From assembly GCF_000763315.1 (NCBI RefSeq), contig NZ_JPST01000014.1, positions 124,001-188,000 of the forward strand: 64,000 nt of DNA, given 5' to 3'. The stretch comes from Thermoactinomyces daqus. Lineage in GTDB: Bacteria > Bacillota > Bacilli > Thermoactinomycetales > Thermoactinomycetaceae. Positions 26,821 through 36,481 of this stretch are shown piece by piece. Every line of letters begins with the position of its first letter. Position 1 is the stretch's first letter. The position numbers and the translations under genes are program-made. Below the pieces are notes generated by a model, which was given only the letters and a program-made list of their open reading frames with translations, had not been told where the DNA came from and made no database searches.

Positions 26821-27666
26821 CTATTTCACCTCGTCCGTCAGCAGTTCCTGTACGAAAGCGGGAAGTTCAAACAAGGCTTTATGCATTTCCGGACGATAAT
26901 AGCGGGTATCGAATTTGGACAGTTCCGCTTCGTTGACATGAAGGGGATCATATTTTTTCGATCCGATCGTAAAACTCCACAAGCCGCTCGGGTAGGTGGG
27001 GATGCTTGCCGTGTACAGGCGCGCCACCGGGAATGTATTTGAAATGTCACGGTAAACCTGGCGGATCAAATCGCGGTTAAACCACGGCGATTCCGTTTGC
27101 GCCACCATGATCCCATCGTCCTTCAGTGCTTCGTAAATCCCTTCGTAAAAGGGCTTTTGAAACAAACCGACAGCCGGCCCCACCGGTTCGGTCGAATCGA
27201 CGATAATCACGTCATACCTGCCTTTATTTTCGGCAATGTGGCGAATTCCGTCCGTTACTTGCACATCGACGCGGGGGTCATCCAATTTCCCGGCGATTTG
27301 CGGGAAGTATGTTTTTGATGCTTCGATCACCTTTTTGTCGATCTCTGCCAACACCGCACGGGTGACAGACGGGTAACGCAAGATTTCACGAATCACGCCG
27401 CCATCGCCTCCGCCGACCACAAGAACTTCCTTGGGATCAGGATGCGTATTCATCGCGACATGGGTAATCATCTCATGGTACACGAATTCATCGCGATCCG
27501 TCGTCATCACCATGCCATCAAGCACCAGCATATTTCCGAATTCCGCTGTTTCAATCACATCCAGAGTTTGAAACTCGGACTGATCATGATAGAGCGTCCT
27601 TTTGATTTTCGTCGTAATCCCGTGATTTTTCGTTTGTTTTTCTGTATACCAAAGCTCCATATCCAT
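26821..27666 (-). CDS. speE: Spermidine synthase (polyamine aminopropyltransferase)
   Basis: A 281-residue SAM-like fold enzyme that transfers aminopropyl from decarboxylated SAM to putrescine. The glycine loop [17 protein letters not shown], the acidic [11 protein letters not shown] and the DSTEPVGPA active-site segment are all present. ATG 27666 follows AAGGAG. It is divergent from the class A PBP gene and heads the speE-speB operon. Confidence 0.95.
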   Translation of the reverse strand: MDMELWYTEKQTKNHGITTKIKRTLYHDQSEFQTLDVIETAEFGNMLVLDGMVMTTDRDEFVYHEMITHVAMNTHPDPKEVLVVGGGDGGVIREILRYPSVTRAVLAEIDKKVIEASKTYFPQIAGKLDDPRVDVQVTDGIRHIAENKGRYDVIIVDSTEPVGPAVGLFQKPFYEGIYEALKDDGIMVAQTESPWFNRDLIRQVYRDISNTFPVARLYTASIPTYPSGLWSFTIGSKKYDPLHVNEAELSKFDTRYYRPEMHKALFELPAFVQELLTDEVK

Positions 27667-27937
27667 CTGTCATTTCTCCTTTCAAGGCCGAAAACCGGGG
27701 CCATTCCGCATTTCCCCGGATACTCTTACTAAGAATAATGCATGTCCATTTCGCAGACAATCGCTTTTCGCCCCGCCACAAAAAATTTTATAATCATTTT
27801 TTTAGCGACTGTTATCCAAACCATGTATTCTGCCGCTAAATTCCGCTTTTCTTTCTCCAGGTATATTCTTCCTGCGGCTTTCGCATAATATTCTTACCTT
27901 TAGACTTGGAAGGAACTTCCGGAAAAGGAGCAGAACC

Positions 27938-29986
27938 ATGGGCGATAACAAAGCAGCCACTCATCCCCATACCCTTAACCAGTTCTTTCTCTGGCGTCTG
28001 GTCAGACGGACACGTCAAGTGATGCGCCTGCTCTTCTTCTCTCTCCTGATCAGCTCCCTTGCCTTCATCATTCTCCTGCTCTATCTGAAAGCGCGCCCCT
28101 TGCCCTCACCCGAGGTATATAACATCTCCACCCTCTACGATGATGAGGGAAATTATCTCGGGCAACTGGATCACAATGAGCCGCGCGATCCCGTCCATTT
28201 AAATGAAGTGCCCAAGGCCCTGATCAATGCGACACTGGCCGCGGAGGATAAAAACTTCTATTCCCATCACGGCTTCTCCCTGAGCGGAATAGCCCGCGCC
28301 ACACTGGCCAACATCAAGGCGGGGCACGTCGTGCAAGGAGCCAGCACCATCACCCAGCAATTGGCGAGAAATCTCTATCTCACCCATGACCGGACGTGGA
28401 CGCGAAAACTGAAGGAAGCCATTCTGACCGCGCAATTGGAACTCCATTTTTCCAAAGATGAGATCCTGGAGATGTATCTCAATGAGATTTACTACGGTCA
28501 CGGAGCCTATGGAATTGGCCAGGCGGCCAAGTACTATTTCAACAAAAAGGTGCAGGACTTGAATTTGGCGGAGTGCGCACTGCTGGCCGGAATTCCGCGC
28601 GGACCCTATTTATATTCGCCTTATCATCATCTGGGCCGGGCGATTGCGCGCGAACACCACATCCTCGACCTGATGGCAAAAAACCGCATGATCACCGCCG
28701 AAGCTGCGCGGGAAGCAAAAAAGCAAACGCTCACTTTTGCGCCAAGGACCCATCCCAAACAGATGAAAGCCGAGTATTTTCGCGATTATATCGTTCAAAC
28801 GCTGGTCACGCGGTACGGGCTGGATGAAGCGACGGTGCGCCACGGCGGACTCAAAATATATACCACCCTTAACGCGCAAATGCAACAGGCGGCGGAACAA
28901 TCGGTAAGCCGCTATACCAAAAAGGTGGACGGGCTCCAGAGCGCCTTGATCTCGGTTGATCCCCACACCGGTGAAATCAAGGCGATGGTCGGAGGCAAAG
29001 ATTACTCATCCTCTCAGTTCAACCGCGCCTTCGCCCGCCGGCAACCCGGTTCTTCTTTTAAGCCGATTCTCTATTTAAGCGCCTTGGAAAACGGATTTAC
29101 GCCGCTGACCCGGATCATGAGCAAGCCGACCGCTTTTCTTTTTCATGGACAAGAATACCGACCCTCCAATTTCCGCGGCCACTATGCCAACCGGCCGATC
29201 ACGCTGCGTGAGGCAATCGCCCGCTCGGATAATATCTATGCAGTGAGCACACTAATGAAAATCGGTTTACAAAAGGAAATCGACATGGCCCGCCGGCTCG
29301 GCATCCGGGCCACGCTGAAGCCGACGCCCTCCCTGGCACTGGGCAGTTATGCCGTCACTCCTTTTGAAATGGCCGAGGCCTATGCGACGATCGCTTCCGG
29401 CGGAATCCACCATCCGCTCACCGGAATCAAAAAGGTGCTTGATCCGTTTGGACGCCCCTTGGTTCAAGAGGAGAGCAAACCGGTCCGGGTAGCCTCTCCC
29501 GCCCACGCCTTCGTCTTGACCAAGCTGATGGAAAGCGTGTTTTCTCCGGGTGGAACCGGCGGACGCGTGCACCAGATTTTTTCACGGGCCGCCGCCGGCA
29601 AAACGGGAACGACCGATTGGGACGGCTGGCTCTCCGGATTTACCCCGGATCTGGAGACTACAGTGTGGGTCGGCTATGACCATGACAAAGAACTGCCACA
29701 TGATCAGGCGCATTTAAGCCAATATATCTGGGCGGATTACATGAAACAGGCCACCCGGTTTCAGCCGGCAAAAATCTTCCCAATTCCCCAGGGGGTAACG
29801 AGTGTTTATGTCGATTTGGATACGGGCTATGTGGCCACACCGGAATGCAGGCACACCCGCCTGGAGTATTTTGTCAAAGGTACGGAACCAACAGAAGTCT
29901 GTCCCGTCCATCGAACAAAAACCGGTTCTTCTCCTGAACAACCCTCTTTGTTGAAACGGGTGCTCGACTGGCTGAAAAGCTTTTAA
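27938..29986 (+). CDS. pbpG: Class A penicillin-binding protein (PBP1A/PbpG-type)
   Basis: A 682-residue bifunctional peptidoglycan synthase. There is a short cytoplasmic tail and one membrane helix (LLFFSLLISSLAFIILLLYL). The glycosyltransferase domain has the catalytic glutamate motif AAEDKNFYSHHG near 100 and GASTITQQLARNLYL. The transpeptidase domain has SSFK near 371, SDN near 430 and KTGTT near 554. The C-terminal ~60 residues contain paired cysteines (ATPECRHTR, EVCPVHRT). The start ATG 27938 follows GGAGCAG. In B. subtilis pbpG occupies the same place next to speE; there it is a sporulation-phase PBP. Confidence 0.92.
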   Translation: MGDNKAATHPHTLNQFFLWRLVRRTRQVMRLLFFSLLISSLAFIILLLYLKARPLPSPEVYNISTLYDDEGNYLGQLDHNEPRDPVHLNEVPKALINATLAAEDKNFYSHHGFSLSGIARATLANIKAGHVVQGASTITQQLARNLYLTHDRTWTRKLKEAILTAQLELHFSKDEILEMYLNEIYYGHGAYGIGQAAKYYFNKKVQDLNLAECALLAGIPRGPYLYSPYHHLGRAIAREHHILDLMAKNRMITAEAAREAKKQTLTFAPRTHPKQMKAEYFRDYIVQTLVTRYGLDEATVRHGGLKIYTTLNAQMQQAAEQSVSRYTKKVDGLQSALISVDPHTGEIKAMVGGKDYSSSQFNRAFARRQPGSSFKPILYLSALENGFTPLTRIMSKPTAFLFHGQEYRPSNFRGHYANRPITLREAIARSDNIYAVSTLMKIGLQKEIDMARRLGIRATLKPTPSLALGSYAVTPFEMAEAYATIASGGIHHPLTGIKKVLDPFGRPLVQEESKPVRVASPAHAFVLTKLMESVFSPGGTGGRVHQIFSRAAAGKTGTTDWDGWLSGFTPDLETTVWVGYDHDKELPHDQAHLSQYIWADYMKQATRFQPAKIFPIPQGVTSVYVDLDTGYVATPECRHTRLEYFVKGTEPTEVCPVHRTKTGSSPEQPSLLKRVLDWLKSF

Positions 29987-30090
29987 AGTGACACAAACGG
30001 ACATTTCCTGTCTCCCCAGCCGCGGGTCAAGCCCGGGCAAACCGGGAAAAATCGAGGCCTCACCCCCGACAGGCAAAGGCGGGATCGCGA

Positions 30091-30134
30091 AAACGCCCGA
30101 CCATCCAATAACTACTGGATGTCGGGCGTTTTTT
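30091..30134. terminator. Strong bidirectional terminator after the PBP gene
   Basis: AAAACGCCCGAC...CCATCCA pairs with TGGATGTCGGGCGTTTTTT around a short loop. It ends in six T on the plus strand and overlaps the stop codon of the convergent small gene at 30134. Confidence 0.9.
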
Positions 30135-30370
30135 CAGCATTCATCGCTGCCGCCAATCTTCCCTTCACCGTCTGCCCAGATTCCATCATTCAAAATGGTA
30201 ATCATCCCGGCAGACTCCAATTCCTTCATCACCTGAGCCATATTGCTGCGCCGGGATTCCGGCAGAAACGCAACAAAACGGTTTAATTCTTGCTCGGAAA
30301 CATTGGCGCGAAAATGAACCCCGCCATGGCGGGCGAAATGGTCCTGTGATCCGATATGATGATCAGCCAT
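30134..30370 (-). CDS. Small hypothetical protein
   Basis: 78 residues from ATG 30370, with GGAGG in good position. I do not recognise the family. The second half (LNRFVAFLPESRRSNMAQVMKELESAGMITIL) looks helical with a wing-like end, which could be a small winged-helix fold. It is located between the PBP terminator and ywhD and is convergent to the PBP gene. Confidence 0.55.
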   Translation of the reverse strand: MADHHIGSQDHFARHGGVHFRANVSEQELNRFVAFLPESRRSNMAQVMKELESAGMITILNDGIWADGEGKIGGSDEC

Positions 30371-30600
30371 TTTCTTAAGCCCTCCTTTAACCCTTAGAAT
30401 GAGCCAAAGAAAAGGCAAATACTCAGGAAAAAGAAAAAGCGGACCGATGGGATCCGCCAATTTGGTGTCCTAGCAAAAGATTCCGAAACCACATAATTAA
30501 GTGTACATTTGCAATTGAGAGCCGACAATGCTGAAATCCATTTGTTCACAAACCGTTCACTTTTAAAAACTTCGGTTGGAACCCCTTTTCACAATGGCAC

Positions 30601-31095
30601 TCACGACAACTTTTCTTTCAGTTCATCCGGGCTGTTTTTCCACATCTCTTCATTATGGTTGACCAAAAAATCCCTCAGCACCGCTTTTTCCTGTTTCCCC
30701 AGCTCATCGACACGGATTCTCCGTTTCAACGCATCGTCCATGCGGTTCACGTGGAAGGGCAGGTTTTTCCACCCGATCCGTTTTTCTTTATTGATCCTCA
30801 TCGGACAGGCGGCCACTCCTGCATAAAAAGGCCCGCTTTCATTGCGGTCGACGGCCACCCACACAACCCAGTAATCTTCACCATCAGGAACCTCATCCTG
30901 ATGGGGGGTAAACTTAATCCCTCGTTCCACCGCGCTTTTGGCGTGAATCAGGCCGAGGTCGATTTTCGCTTGTTCCCCGGTCAGCAAGATAGAGGAAAGA
31001 TTGCTTATGTTCAGCGTTCCGGTGTAGTAAGTGCCATGGGTGGTCGATTTATTGCTGATAATGTTGAATTGCGCATTTTTCTTTTGGTTGGCCAT
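30601..31095 (-). CDS. ywhD: YwhD-family protein
   Basis: 164 residues, matching the YwhD family of Bacillales in sequence feel and position (next to pbpG). Family function is unknown. The N-terminal part (FNIISNKSTTHGTYYTGTLNISNLSSILL) is beta-rich and the C-terminus helical. ATG 31095 has a GGAGG site. It lies 18 bases downstream of the GGDEF-kinase gene, so the two may be cotranscribed. Confidence 0.85.
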   Translation of the reverse strand: MANQKKNAQFNIISNKSTTHGTYYTGTLNISNLSSILLTGEQAKIDLGLIHAKSAVERGIKFTPHQDEVPDGEDYWVVWVAVDRNESGPFYAGVAACPMRINKEKRIGWKNLPFHVNRMDDALKRRIRVDELGKQEKAVLRDFLVNHNEEMWKNSPDELKEKLS

Positions 31096-31113
31096 TTTTT
31101 CCCTCCTCGCTCA

Positions 31114-33477
31114 TCATTTTACCGCACGCCGGGGCTTCGGCGCAAAAACCGTTTCCTCATAGAGGTAAAAATCCGCTTCCTCCCCGCTCTCCGGCGGATC
31201 AGCCGGAACCTGCTTCACCACCATGTGCACCTTTTGCTCCTGCCCGCTTCCTTGCCGTACGGCCTCTTCTTTCATTTTTTCTTCCACTCTCTTTTCCGCC
31301 CGGGCCATGATCTCGGCCACTTTCTCTTCAACGGAACGGCGGTCCTTTTTGCGCGGAAAAATGTCTTGCAGGGGGAGTTCTTCCTCCATAACCTTCCCTT
31401 TTCCGGCCATCAATTCTTTCTTATACTTTTTCCAGTCCGTGGTTTTTTCATGTTTCGGCTGCTCATCTGCATGCACCTCGTCTGCTTCACAGTTGCTCCC
31501 AGCGGAAGCCTGATGCCCGGTCCCATCGGTTTCCCGGCCCGCGCCTTCCTCACTCCGGTCAGGGACGGATACGCTCTCTTTCGCCTCCTCCCCCGCCTGC
31601 TCTGCTTCCGCGCTTCCGGCTTCGTCAGCGGCGATTGCGGCACTTCTCTCCTCCGGTTCCGGGAGAACTCCGCTCCCATCCGCGGCGGCAACATCTTTCT
31701 GAATTTGTTGATCCGCTGCCAGTGCCCGTGTTCTCATCCTGCCGGATCCGGCCTGGCTGAGCGGCAGATAAATATTGAAAGTCGTGCCGAGCCCGGGCTG
31801 GCTGTTGACGAAAATTTCCCCGCCATGCTCGGTAATGATCCGGTGGCAAATAGAAAGTCCCATCCCCGTTCCGTCTCCCTTGGTCGTAAAGAACGGATCA
31901 AAGATGCGGGTCATATGTTCCGGATGAATTCCATCGCCTGTATCTTTCACGGAAATATGGGCGTAATCGTTTTCACGCGCCCAGCTTACCTCCACAACTC
32001 CTTTGCTCGTCAAGGCCTCCAGCCCGTTCTGAATCAGGTTGATCATCACTTGTTTCAGCTGTTCCCCGTCCGCTTCAATCTCCATCTTGTACGGAGGGGC
32101 AACCTGTTTCAATTCATGCCCCATCAACAACGATTTCGGTTCGAGAAGGCTCAACACATCCCCCATCAACTGCTCCAGTTGAAAACGGGTAACCTGAACC
32201 GGTTTCACCTCACTAAGATTCAGAAACTGTTTGAGCAAATCATTAATCCGGTCGATTTCCGGCAAAATAATCGATTCCCATTTTTTCACCGCTTCCGACT
32301 CGGCGGCGGAAATTTGCACAAAGCCCCGAATCGATGTCAAAGGATTGCGGATCTCATGAGCCAGCCCGGCAGCCAGCTGACCCAGTGCCGACAGTTTTTC
32401 CAGATGCCGCCTGTGTTCCTCTTCTTTGTTGCGAATGCGGCGCTGTTTGAGCGTGAGCCGCTCTTCCGCGAGGCGGATCAACTGTCCTCCCGTTTTCGCC
32501 TCCTGCGGATAGGTGGCCGTCCCCAGGCAATAGTGCAGGTAGCCTTTTTCCACCTGGATCTCTTTCATGATGCAATCCACAGTCTCCAAAATCCGGCGCA
32601 GAACCTGGGAATCCCCCATCAACCCGATCGCGAATTGGTCACCGTCATAACGGGCCAGCTTTGCCGTTGCCGGCATATACTTCTTCAAAGCGTGGGCGAT
32701 TCGCACCAAAATCCGGTCACCGACATCGATCCCTTCCCTCATGTTCACCTGCCGAAAGTCGGTCAAATCCAGACAGACCACGTGAAACGGCTGGTTTAGC
32801 AAATTGCGGGCCAGGCTGCGAATCACCTGTTGCTGAAACCCGTGGAAATTATATAATCCGGTCAAGGGGTCGCGCAGGTAGGTTTCCTCCAATTCCTTTT
32901 GAAAATCGCGCAGCCGCTTGTTGGACTCATTTTTCTGTTCAATCAGATAGCAGATCTTTTCCTTCTGTTTTTGCAATTCAAAATAAGCGGCCCTCACCTG
33001 CCCGCTCATCCACGCAACCCATACAAACAACAAAGAGTGACTGATCAGTTCGATCAGCATAAATTGATTCCAGACGGTAAAAGCGGAAACAGATAAATAA
33101 CAAACCGTAAAGCAAAATGTGATCACATACGGGTGCTCTTCGGATGATCGGAACAGAACATAGCCCAGAACAATCAGGTAAACAGTCAAAATCGGAATGG
33201 TTTGCGTCAGGAGATCCAGCAACAAAATCGAACCCAGAACCGCCGACATGTATGTGTATAACGGAAAGCGTTCCAGCCATTTTTGATTGATAAAGAGCAA
33301 AAAGCATAAAAGGGCGGTTACCATTCCCACACAAATCCAGTGGACGGAAGGATATGTAGAAAATAATCGTTGGATGAATAAATAGAGAATCCCTTTTTTC
33401 GTGACAGCTTGAACGGTTAACACGGCGAATTCCACCCCCCGGCTCGTATTTTCAATATTTTCCATATTCCAACTCAA
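31114..33477 (-). CDS. Membrane sensor kinase with a degenerate GGDEF domain and long disordered tail
   Basis: 787 residues. Five or more membrane segments occupy residues 20-155 and a coiled coil follows. A GGDEF-like domain (YLRDPLTGLYNFHGF, then ARYDGDQFAIGL near 277) has its signature changed from GGDEF to DGDQF, so cyclase activity is doubtful. A histidine kinase follows, with H-box LAHEIRNPLTSIRGFVQI near 376, N-box NLIQNGLEAL, DTGDGI and GTGMGLSIC; the H-box is the sporulation-kinase type (KinA-E/Spo0A). The last ~190 residues are an acidic, then lysine-rich, low-complexity tail. No response regulator is adjacent, so it could feed Spo0A (inference). The start is uncertain: TTG 33477 or ATG 33465, both without a good ribosome site. 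Confidence 0.85.
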   Translation of the reverse strand: MSWNMENIENTSRGVEFAVLTVQAVTKKGILYLFIQRLFSTYPSVHWICVGMVTALLCFLLFINQKWLERFPLYTYMSAVLGSILLLDLLTQTIPILTVYLIVLGYVLFRSSEEHPYVITFCFTVCYLSVSAFTVWNQFMLIELISHSLLFVWVAWMSGQVRAAYFELQKQKEKICYLIEQKNESNKRLRDFQKELEETYLRDPLTGLYNFHGFQQQVIRSLARNLLNQPFHVVCLDLTDFRQVNMREGIDVGDRILVRIAHALKKYMPATAKLARYDGDQFAIGLMGDSQVLRRILETVDCIMKEIQVEKGYLHYCLGTATYPQEAKTGGQLIRLAEERLTLKQRRIRNKEEEHRRHLEKLSALGQLAAGLAHEIRNPLTSIRGFVQISAAESEAVKKWESIILPEIDRINDLLKQFLNLSEVKPVQVTRFQLEQLMGDVLSLLEPKSLLMGHELKQVAPPYKMEIEADGEQLKQVMINLIQNGLEALTSKGVVEVSWARENDYAHISVKDTGDGIHPEHMTRIFDPFFTTKGDGTGMGLSICHRIITEHGGEIFVNSQPGLGTTFNIYLPLSQAGSGRMRTRALAADQQIQKDVAAADGSGVLPEPEERSAAIAADEAGSAEAEQAGEEAKESVSVPDRSEEGAGRETDGTGHQASAGSNCEADEVHADEQPKHEKTTDWKKYKKELMAGKGKVMEEELPLQDIFPRKKDRRSVEEKVAEIMARAEKRVEEKMKEEAVRQGSGQEQKVHMVVKQVPADPPESGEEADFYLYEETVFAPKPRRAVK

Positions 33478-33745
33478 TCATACAATCTTTGCTCATATTC
33501 TGGATGATTTCTTCCACTTATAAATAAAATAATCCTCCTCTCCTCCCCTCCTTCGACAAAACCTCACAAAATTCGCGAAGTTCCGATCCATATAAAATAG
33601 GAGTCCGCTCCCCACCATTACGGACTCCCTCTCATTCCAATCGCCGATTAATCCAATCCACGGTGTCTCCTCATTCACTTGTGATCCACCCGGTCAAGCA
33701 CCGGATCACCTCGCTGTGATCGCCCCGCTTCTCTCGGGTGAAGCA

Positions 33746-34339
33746 TCAACCGAGATAATTGACCAAATGGTTAAATCCCTTTGCCGCCTTTTCCTTGTTC
33801 TCGCTCTCGTCTTCCGCTGCGTGTTTGGATATTTTCTCCCAATTGGTGTAAGGCTCTTCCAGAGAAACGTGTTCCCGCTTGAGCAGAGTCAGCTTTTGCG
33901 ACTCTTCCGAATAGGGATAGTATAATCCTTGCGCTTCATGCGCCTCCTTCACTCCATAGGGAGCTTGTCCCATCATCCGTGGCGGAAAGTGAGGTTGATC
34001 ATTGAGCAGTGTATGAACAACCGTCTCCTTCAGGATATTTTTGATTTCCTCACTCCGATACCCGCTTTCCAGGCTTTTGATCCATTGGTAAACCGGTCCG
34101 TCCTCGGGTGTGAACGTCACGTTGCGCTGGGTCGGGACATACTCGCTCCGCTTCTGGATCTGCTCCTTCAACATCCTTGAATCACAGATGGACTGCAGCG
34201 GAAAGTAGTTGCTGCGCAGATAGGATTGGATGCAATATTTTACCAACATCGGGAATTGGCCTTTTGGAAGGATCTCATACCAGTAACGCACCAACCGATC
34301 TTTTTTCCCGAGATAAACGCCTACCGTAATGGAAGACAT
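33746..34339 (-). CDS. Unknown protein with RHH-like core and a conserved C-terminal tail
   Basis: 197 residues, ATG 34339 behind a perfect GGAGGTG. I do not recognise the family. The central part (RNVTFTPEDGPVYQWIKSL then YRSEEIKNILKETVVHTLL, about residues 72-112) reads as a ribbon-helix-helix unit: a strand followed by two helices. Then comes a proline- and charge-rich linker. The last 13 residues (AAKGFNHLVNYLG) closely resemble the end of the acidic protein encoded at 60719-62164. ParR adaptors bind filaments through a C-terminal helix of about this size, so this may be a DNA-binding adaptor for an actin-like protein. That is inference; no actin gene is adjacent. Confidence 0.55.
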   Translation of the reverse strand: MSSITVGVYLGKKDRLVRYWYEILPKGQFPMLVKYCIQSYLRSNYFPLQSICDSRMLKEQIQKRSEYVPTQRNVTFTPEDGPVYQWIKSLESGYRSEEIKNILKETVVHTLLNDQPHFPPRMMGQAPYGVKEAHEAQGLYYPYSEESQKLTLLKREHVSLEEPYTNWEKISKHAAEDESENKEKAAKGFNHLVNYLG

Positions 34340-34556
34340 GATAACACCTCCGACAGTTGTTAAAAAATTTTAAATACCTAGAATTAATATTAATAGTAAC
34401 AAGTGATCTACAAATAAGTCAACGGGAATACTTTGTCGAATCCTGTTATATATTTGCGAAAACGAAAAAAACATGCTTAGTGCATGTACAAAATCTTCTT
34501 GCAACGGAAATTTATTGGTTAAATTTTTTTATTTTTTATGAAATAAACTCCTCTGA

Positions 34557-35318
34557 TCAAACAATGAGACTGTGAATCTTTTTAATCCTGCGATACTGCG
34601 ACCGGTCTTTCAAATCACGGAACATTTTGAAATCAGGCCTTGTATTTACCTCAAAAACCCAAATTTTAAGATCGCTGTCAATCCCTGCATCAATCCCTAG
34701 CTCTTTCAACCCCTTAAAACGAGCGTTTAATGTTTTAGCAATTTCTATAGAAAGATAATGTAATTCTTTATGCAAATTTTTCATCTCCGTCAGGTTGCCG
34801 TCCGTAATTTTTTGCAATGCTGTGTGCAGTTCGATCGGCATTCCTCCTTTGCAATGATTTGTCACGATTTTTCCCGGAGCCGCCACTTTGGCACAGACCC
34901 CCGTTATTTCCCAATACTTATGCGGCTTTTGCAAATTGATGCGAAGATCAAACGGTCGTCCCTCGATCCGGGCTAATTCAATTCCTTGTTGCATGATATA
35001 TTTTTTGTCCGGACGAAATTTTCGCTCAATCCATGTGGAAATTTGTCGGATTGGCAATTTTTTTCGCTCATAAAGAGTTTCGCACTTGACGATTCCGCCC
35101 CCGAGTTTCGTCAACCGGATTGCCCCGGCGCCACCGCCGCCCTTATCCGGCTTGATAAAAACGGAGCCATGGTGTTCCAGCATTCGGTAAAGCCGGTCTT
35201 TCTGATACCAGTCTGTTTCAGGGAGATAAGGCCGTAGCCTTTCATTCGCGTATAAGACCGCTGTTTTGAGGGATTTGCTGGCGACTTGTTGATACGGGAG
35301 TTTACGGGTCGTTCGCAC
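34557..35318 (-). CDS. YheC/YheD-family ATP-grasp protein
   Basis: 253 residues of an ATP-grasp-like fold. FIKPDKGGGGAGAIRL near residue 53-68, FDLRINLQKP near 125 and FEVNTRPDF near the C-terminus are the lysine, hinge and metal-site segments typical of the YheC/D group (spore-coat-associated in Bacillus). Members in B. subtilis are longer and often paired; this one is short and single. The substrate is unknown. The start GTG 35318 follows AAGGAGGGG. Upstream of it the strand turns to walR. Confidence 0.75.
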   Translation of the reverse strand: MRTTRKLPYQQVASKSLKTAVLYANERLRPYLPETDWYQKDRLYRMLEHHGSVFIKPDKGGGGAGAIRLTKLGGGIVKCETLYERKKLPIRQISTWIERKFRPDKKYIMQQGIELARIEGRPFDLRINLQKPHKYWEITGVCAKVAAPGKIVTNHCKGGMPIELHTALQKITDGNLTEMKNLHKELHYLSIEIAKTLNARFKGLKELGIDAGIDSDLKIWVFEVNTRPDFKMFRDLKDRSQYRRIKKIHSLIV

Positions 35319-35754
35319 TCCTTCTCCCCTCCTTTATGATCGTCATATCTTATTCATCTCTCTTCTGCCACGCTCGTCGGCGAACGCCCAATTTTCGACG
35401 ATTTTTCAAGGGAAAAGAGGTGTTAGAATAGATAATAATGAAACAGATTGTTGCAACGGCAAAAGCGTTTGTCTTCGACCCGTCCTTGTGGGACAATGGT
35501 CTTAACTTTTGCCGGCGCCCATCGGCATTCCGGCGCAACCGGCAATCTGTTTTCCGCCAAACGCCAATCCGGCACCTTTCGGTGAAGACTCATAGAAAAC
35601 AAGTATTTCGGCACAAACCGGGAATGAAAGCCGAAGCAAACTCGAAAGAGCGCTGGGACCACTTAACTGGCCATCAGGAACGTGGGGAGATCAGGAGTCC
35701 CCAACGGCCTGACCTGAAACAAAATATCACCATCAAGCTGAAGGAGGGACTGCT
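35319..35754 (+). other. Leader region of the wal operon
   Basis: An extended -10 (TGTTAGAAT, 35421-35429) would start a transcript near 35436 and give a leader of about 320 bases before the walR TTG at 35755. The last 75 bases hold the structured element listed separately. A plus-strand open frame across this region has no ribosome site and no recognisable protein sequence. Confidence 0.4.
35681..35750 (+). promoter_or_regulatory. Structured element upstream of walR, similar to the GNAT leader
   Basis: TGGGGA (35683-35688) pairs with TCCCCA (35698-35703). Alternatively GTCCC (35697-35701) can pair with GGGAC (35746-35750) next to the walR Shine-Dalgarno. The sequence shares GTGG-GAGATCAGGA and GCCTGACCTGAAA with the leader at 9811-9860. 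This could be a cis-acting RNA switch or a dispersed repeat. Confidence 0.35.
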
Positions 35755-36468
35755 TTGAGCGCCAAAATCTATGTCGTCGAGGACGAGCGGCCGATCGCCG
35801 ATATCATCAAGTTCAATCTGGAAAAAGAGGGATACACCGTTGATTGTATCCACGACGGATTGGAAGCGATTGAAAAGGTGATGGATTCAGCACCCGATCT
35901 CATGCTGTTGGACCTGATGTTGCCCGGCGCGGATGGAATTGAAGTTTGTCGGCGCGTACGGCAACATTTTCAATTTCCGATCATCATGCTCACCGCGAAG
36001 GACTCCGAACTGGACAAGGTCCTCGGACTGGAGATGGGAGCCGATGATTATGTGACCAAACCCTTCAGCAATCGCGAACTGCTCGCGCGGATCAAGGCAA
36101 ATCTGCGCCGCACCCAATCCACGGTTAAAGAAATGAGCAAAGCGGAGAAAGGAAGCGAGATCACCGTTGGCAACATCGTCATAGACCCCGGAAGTTTTGT
36201 GGTCACCAAAAAAGGGAAAACGGTCGACCTCACCCATCGAGAGTTTGAACTTCTGCTGTACCTGGCAAAACATGTGAATCAGGTGCAAACAAGAGAACAT
36301 CTGTTACAATCGGTATGGGGTTATGATTATTTCGGGGATGTGCGCACCGTTGATGTCACCATCCGTCGTCTGCGCGAGAAAATCGAAGACGACCCCGGCG
36401 CTCCCAAATACATCATCACACGCCGGGGAATCGGGTACACCATGCGCGATCCCCATTCCGAACGTTAA
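35755..36468 (+). CDS. walR: Response regulator WalR (YycF)
   Basis: A 237-residue OmpR/PhoB-family regulator controlling cell-wall hydrolases. The receiver has the acidic pair DDE-type start (VEDER), phospho-acceptor DLMLPG near 54, and K in TKPFSN near 102. The DNA-binding winged helix holds [38 protein letters not shown]. The start is TTG 35755 after GGAGGGAC. First gene of the conserved walRKHIJ operon. Confidence 0.96.
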   Translation: MSAKIYVVEDERPIADIIKFNLEKEGYTVDCIHDGLEAIEKVMDSAPDLMLLDLMLPGADGIEVCRRVRQHFQFPIIMLTAKDSELDKVLGLEMGADDYVTKPFSNRELLARIKANLRRTQSTVKEMSKAEKGSEITVGNIVIDPGSFVVTKKGKTVDLTHREFELLLYLAKHVNQVQTREHLLQSVWGYDYFGDVRTVDVTIRRLREKIEDDPGAPKYIITRRGIGYTMRDPHSER

Positions 36469-36481
36469 CCCGGGTGATCAA

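Noticed and set aside
30737-30752. CACGTG-centred sequence inside ywhD resembling parS
   Set aside because: It matches only about 11 of 16 parS positions and lies in coding sequence; a similar weak match near 32778 was also dropped.
33493-33678. Open frame of 61 codons on the minus strand between the GGDEF kinase and the RHH-like gene
   Set aside because: The ribosome site is poor, there is no recognisable family, and it lies in an otherwise non-coding stretch. It is possible but not supportable.
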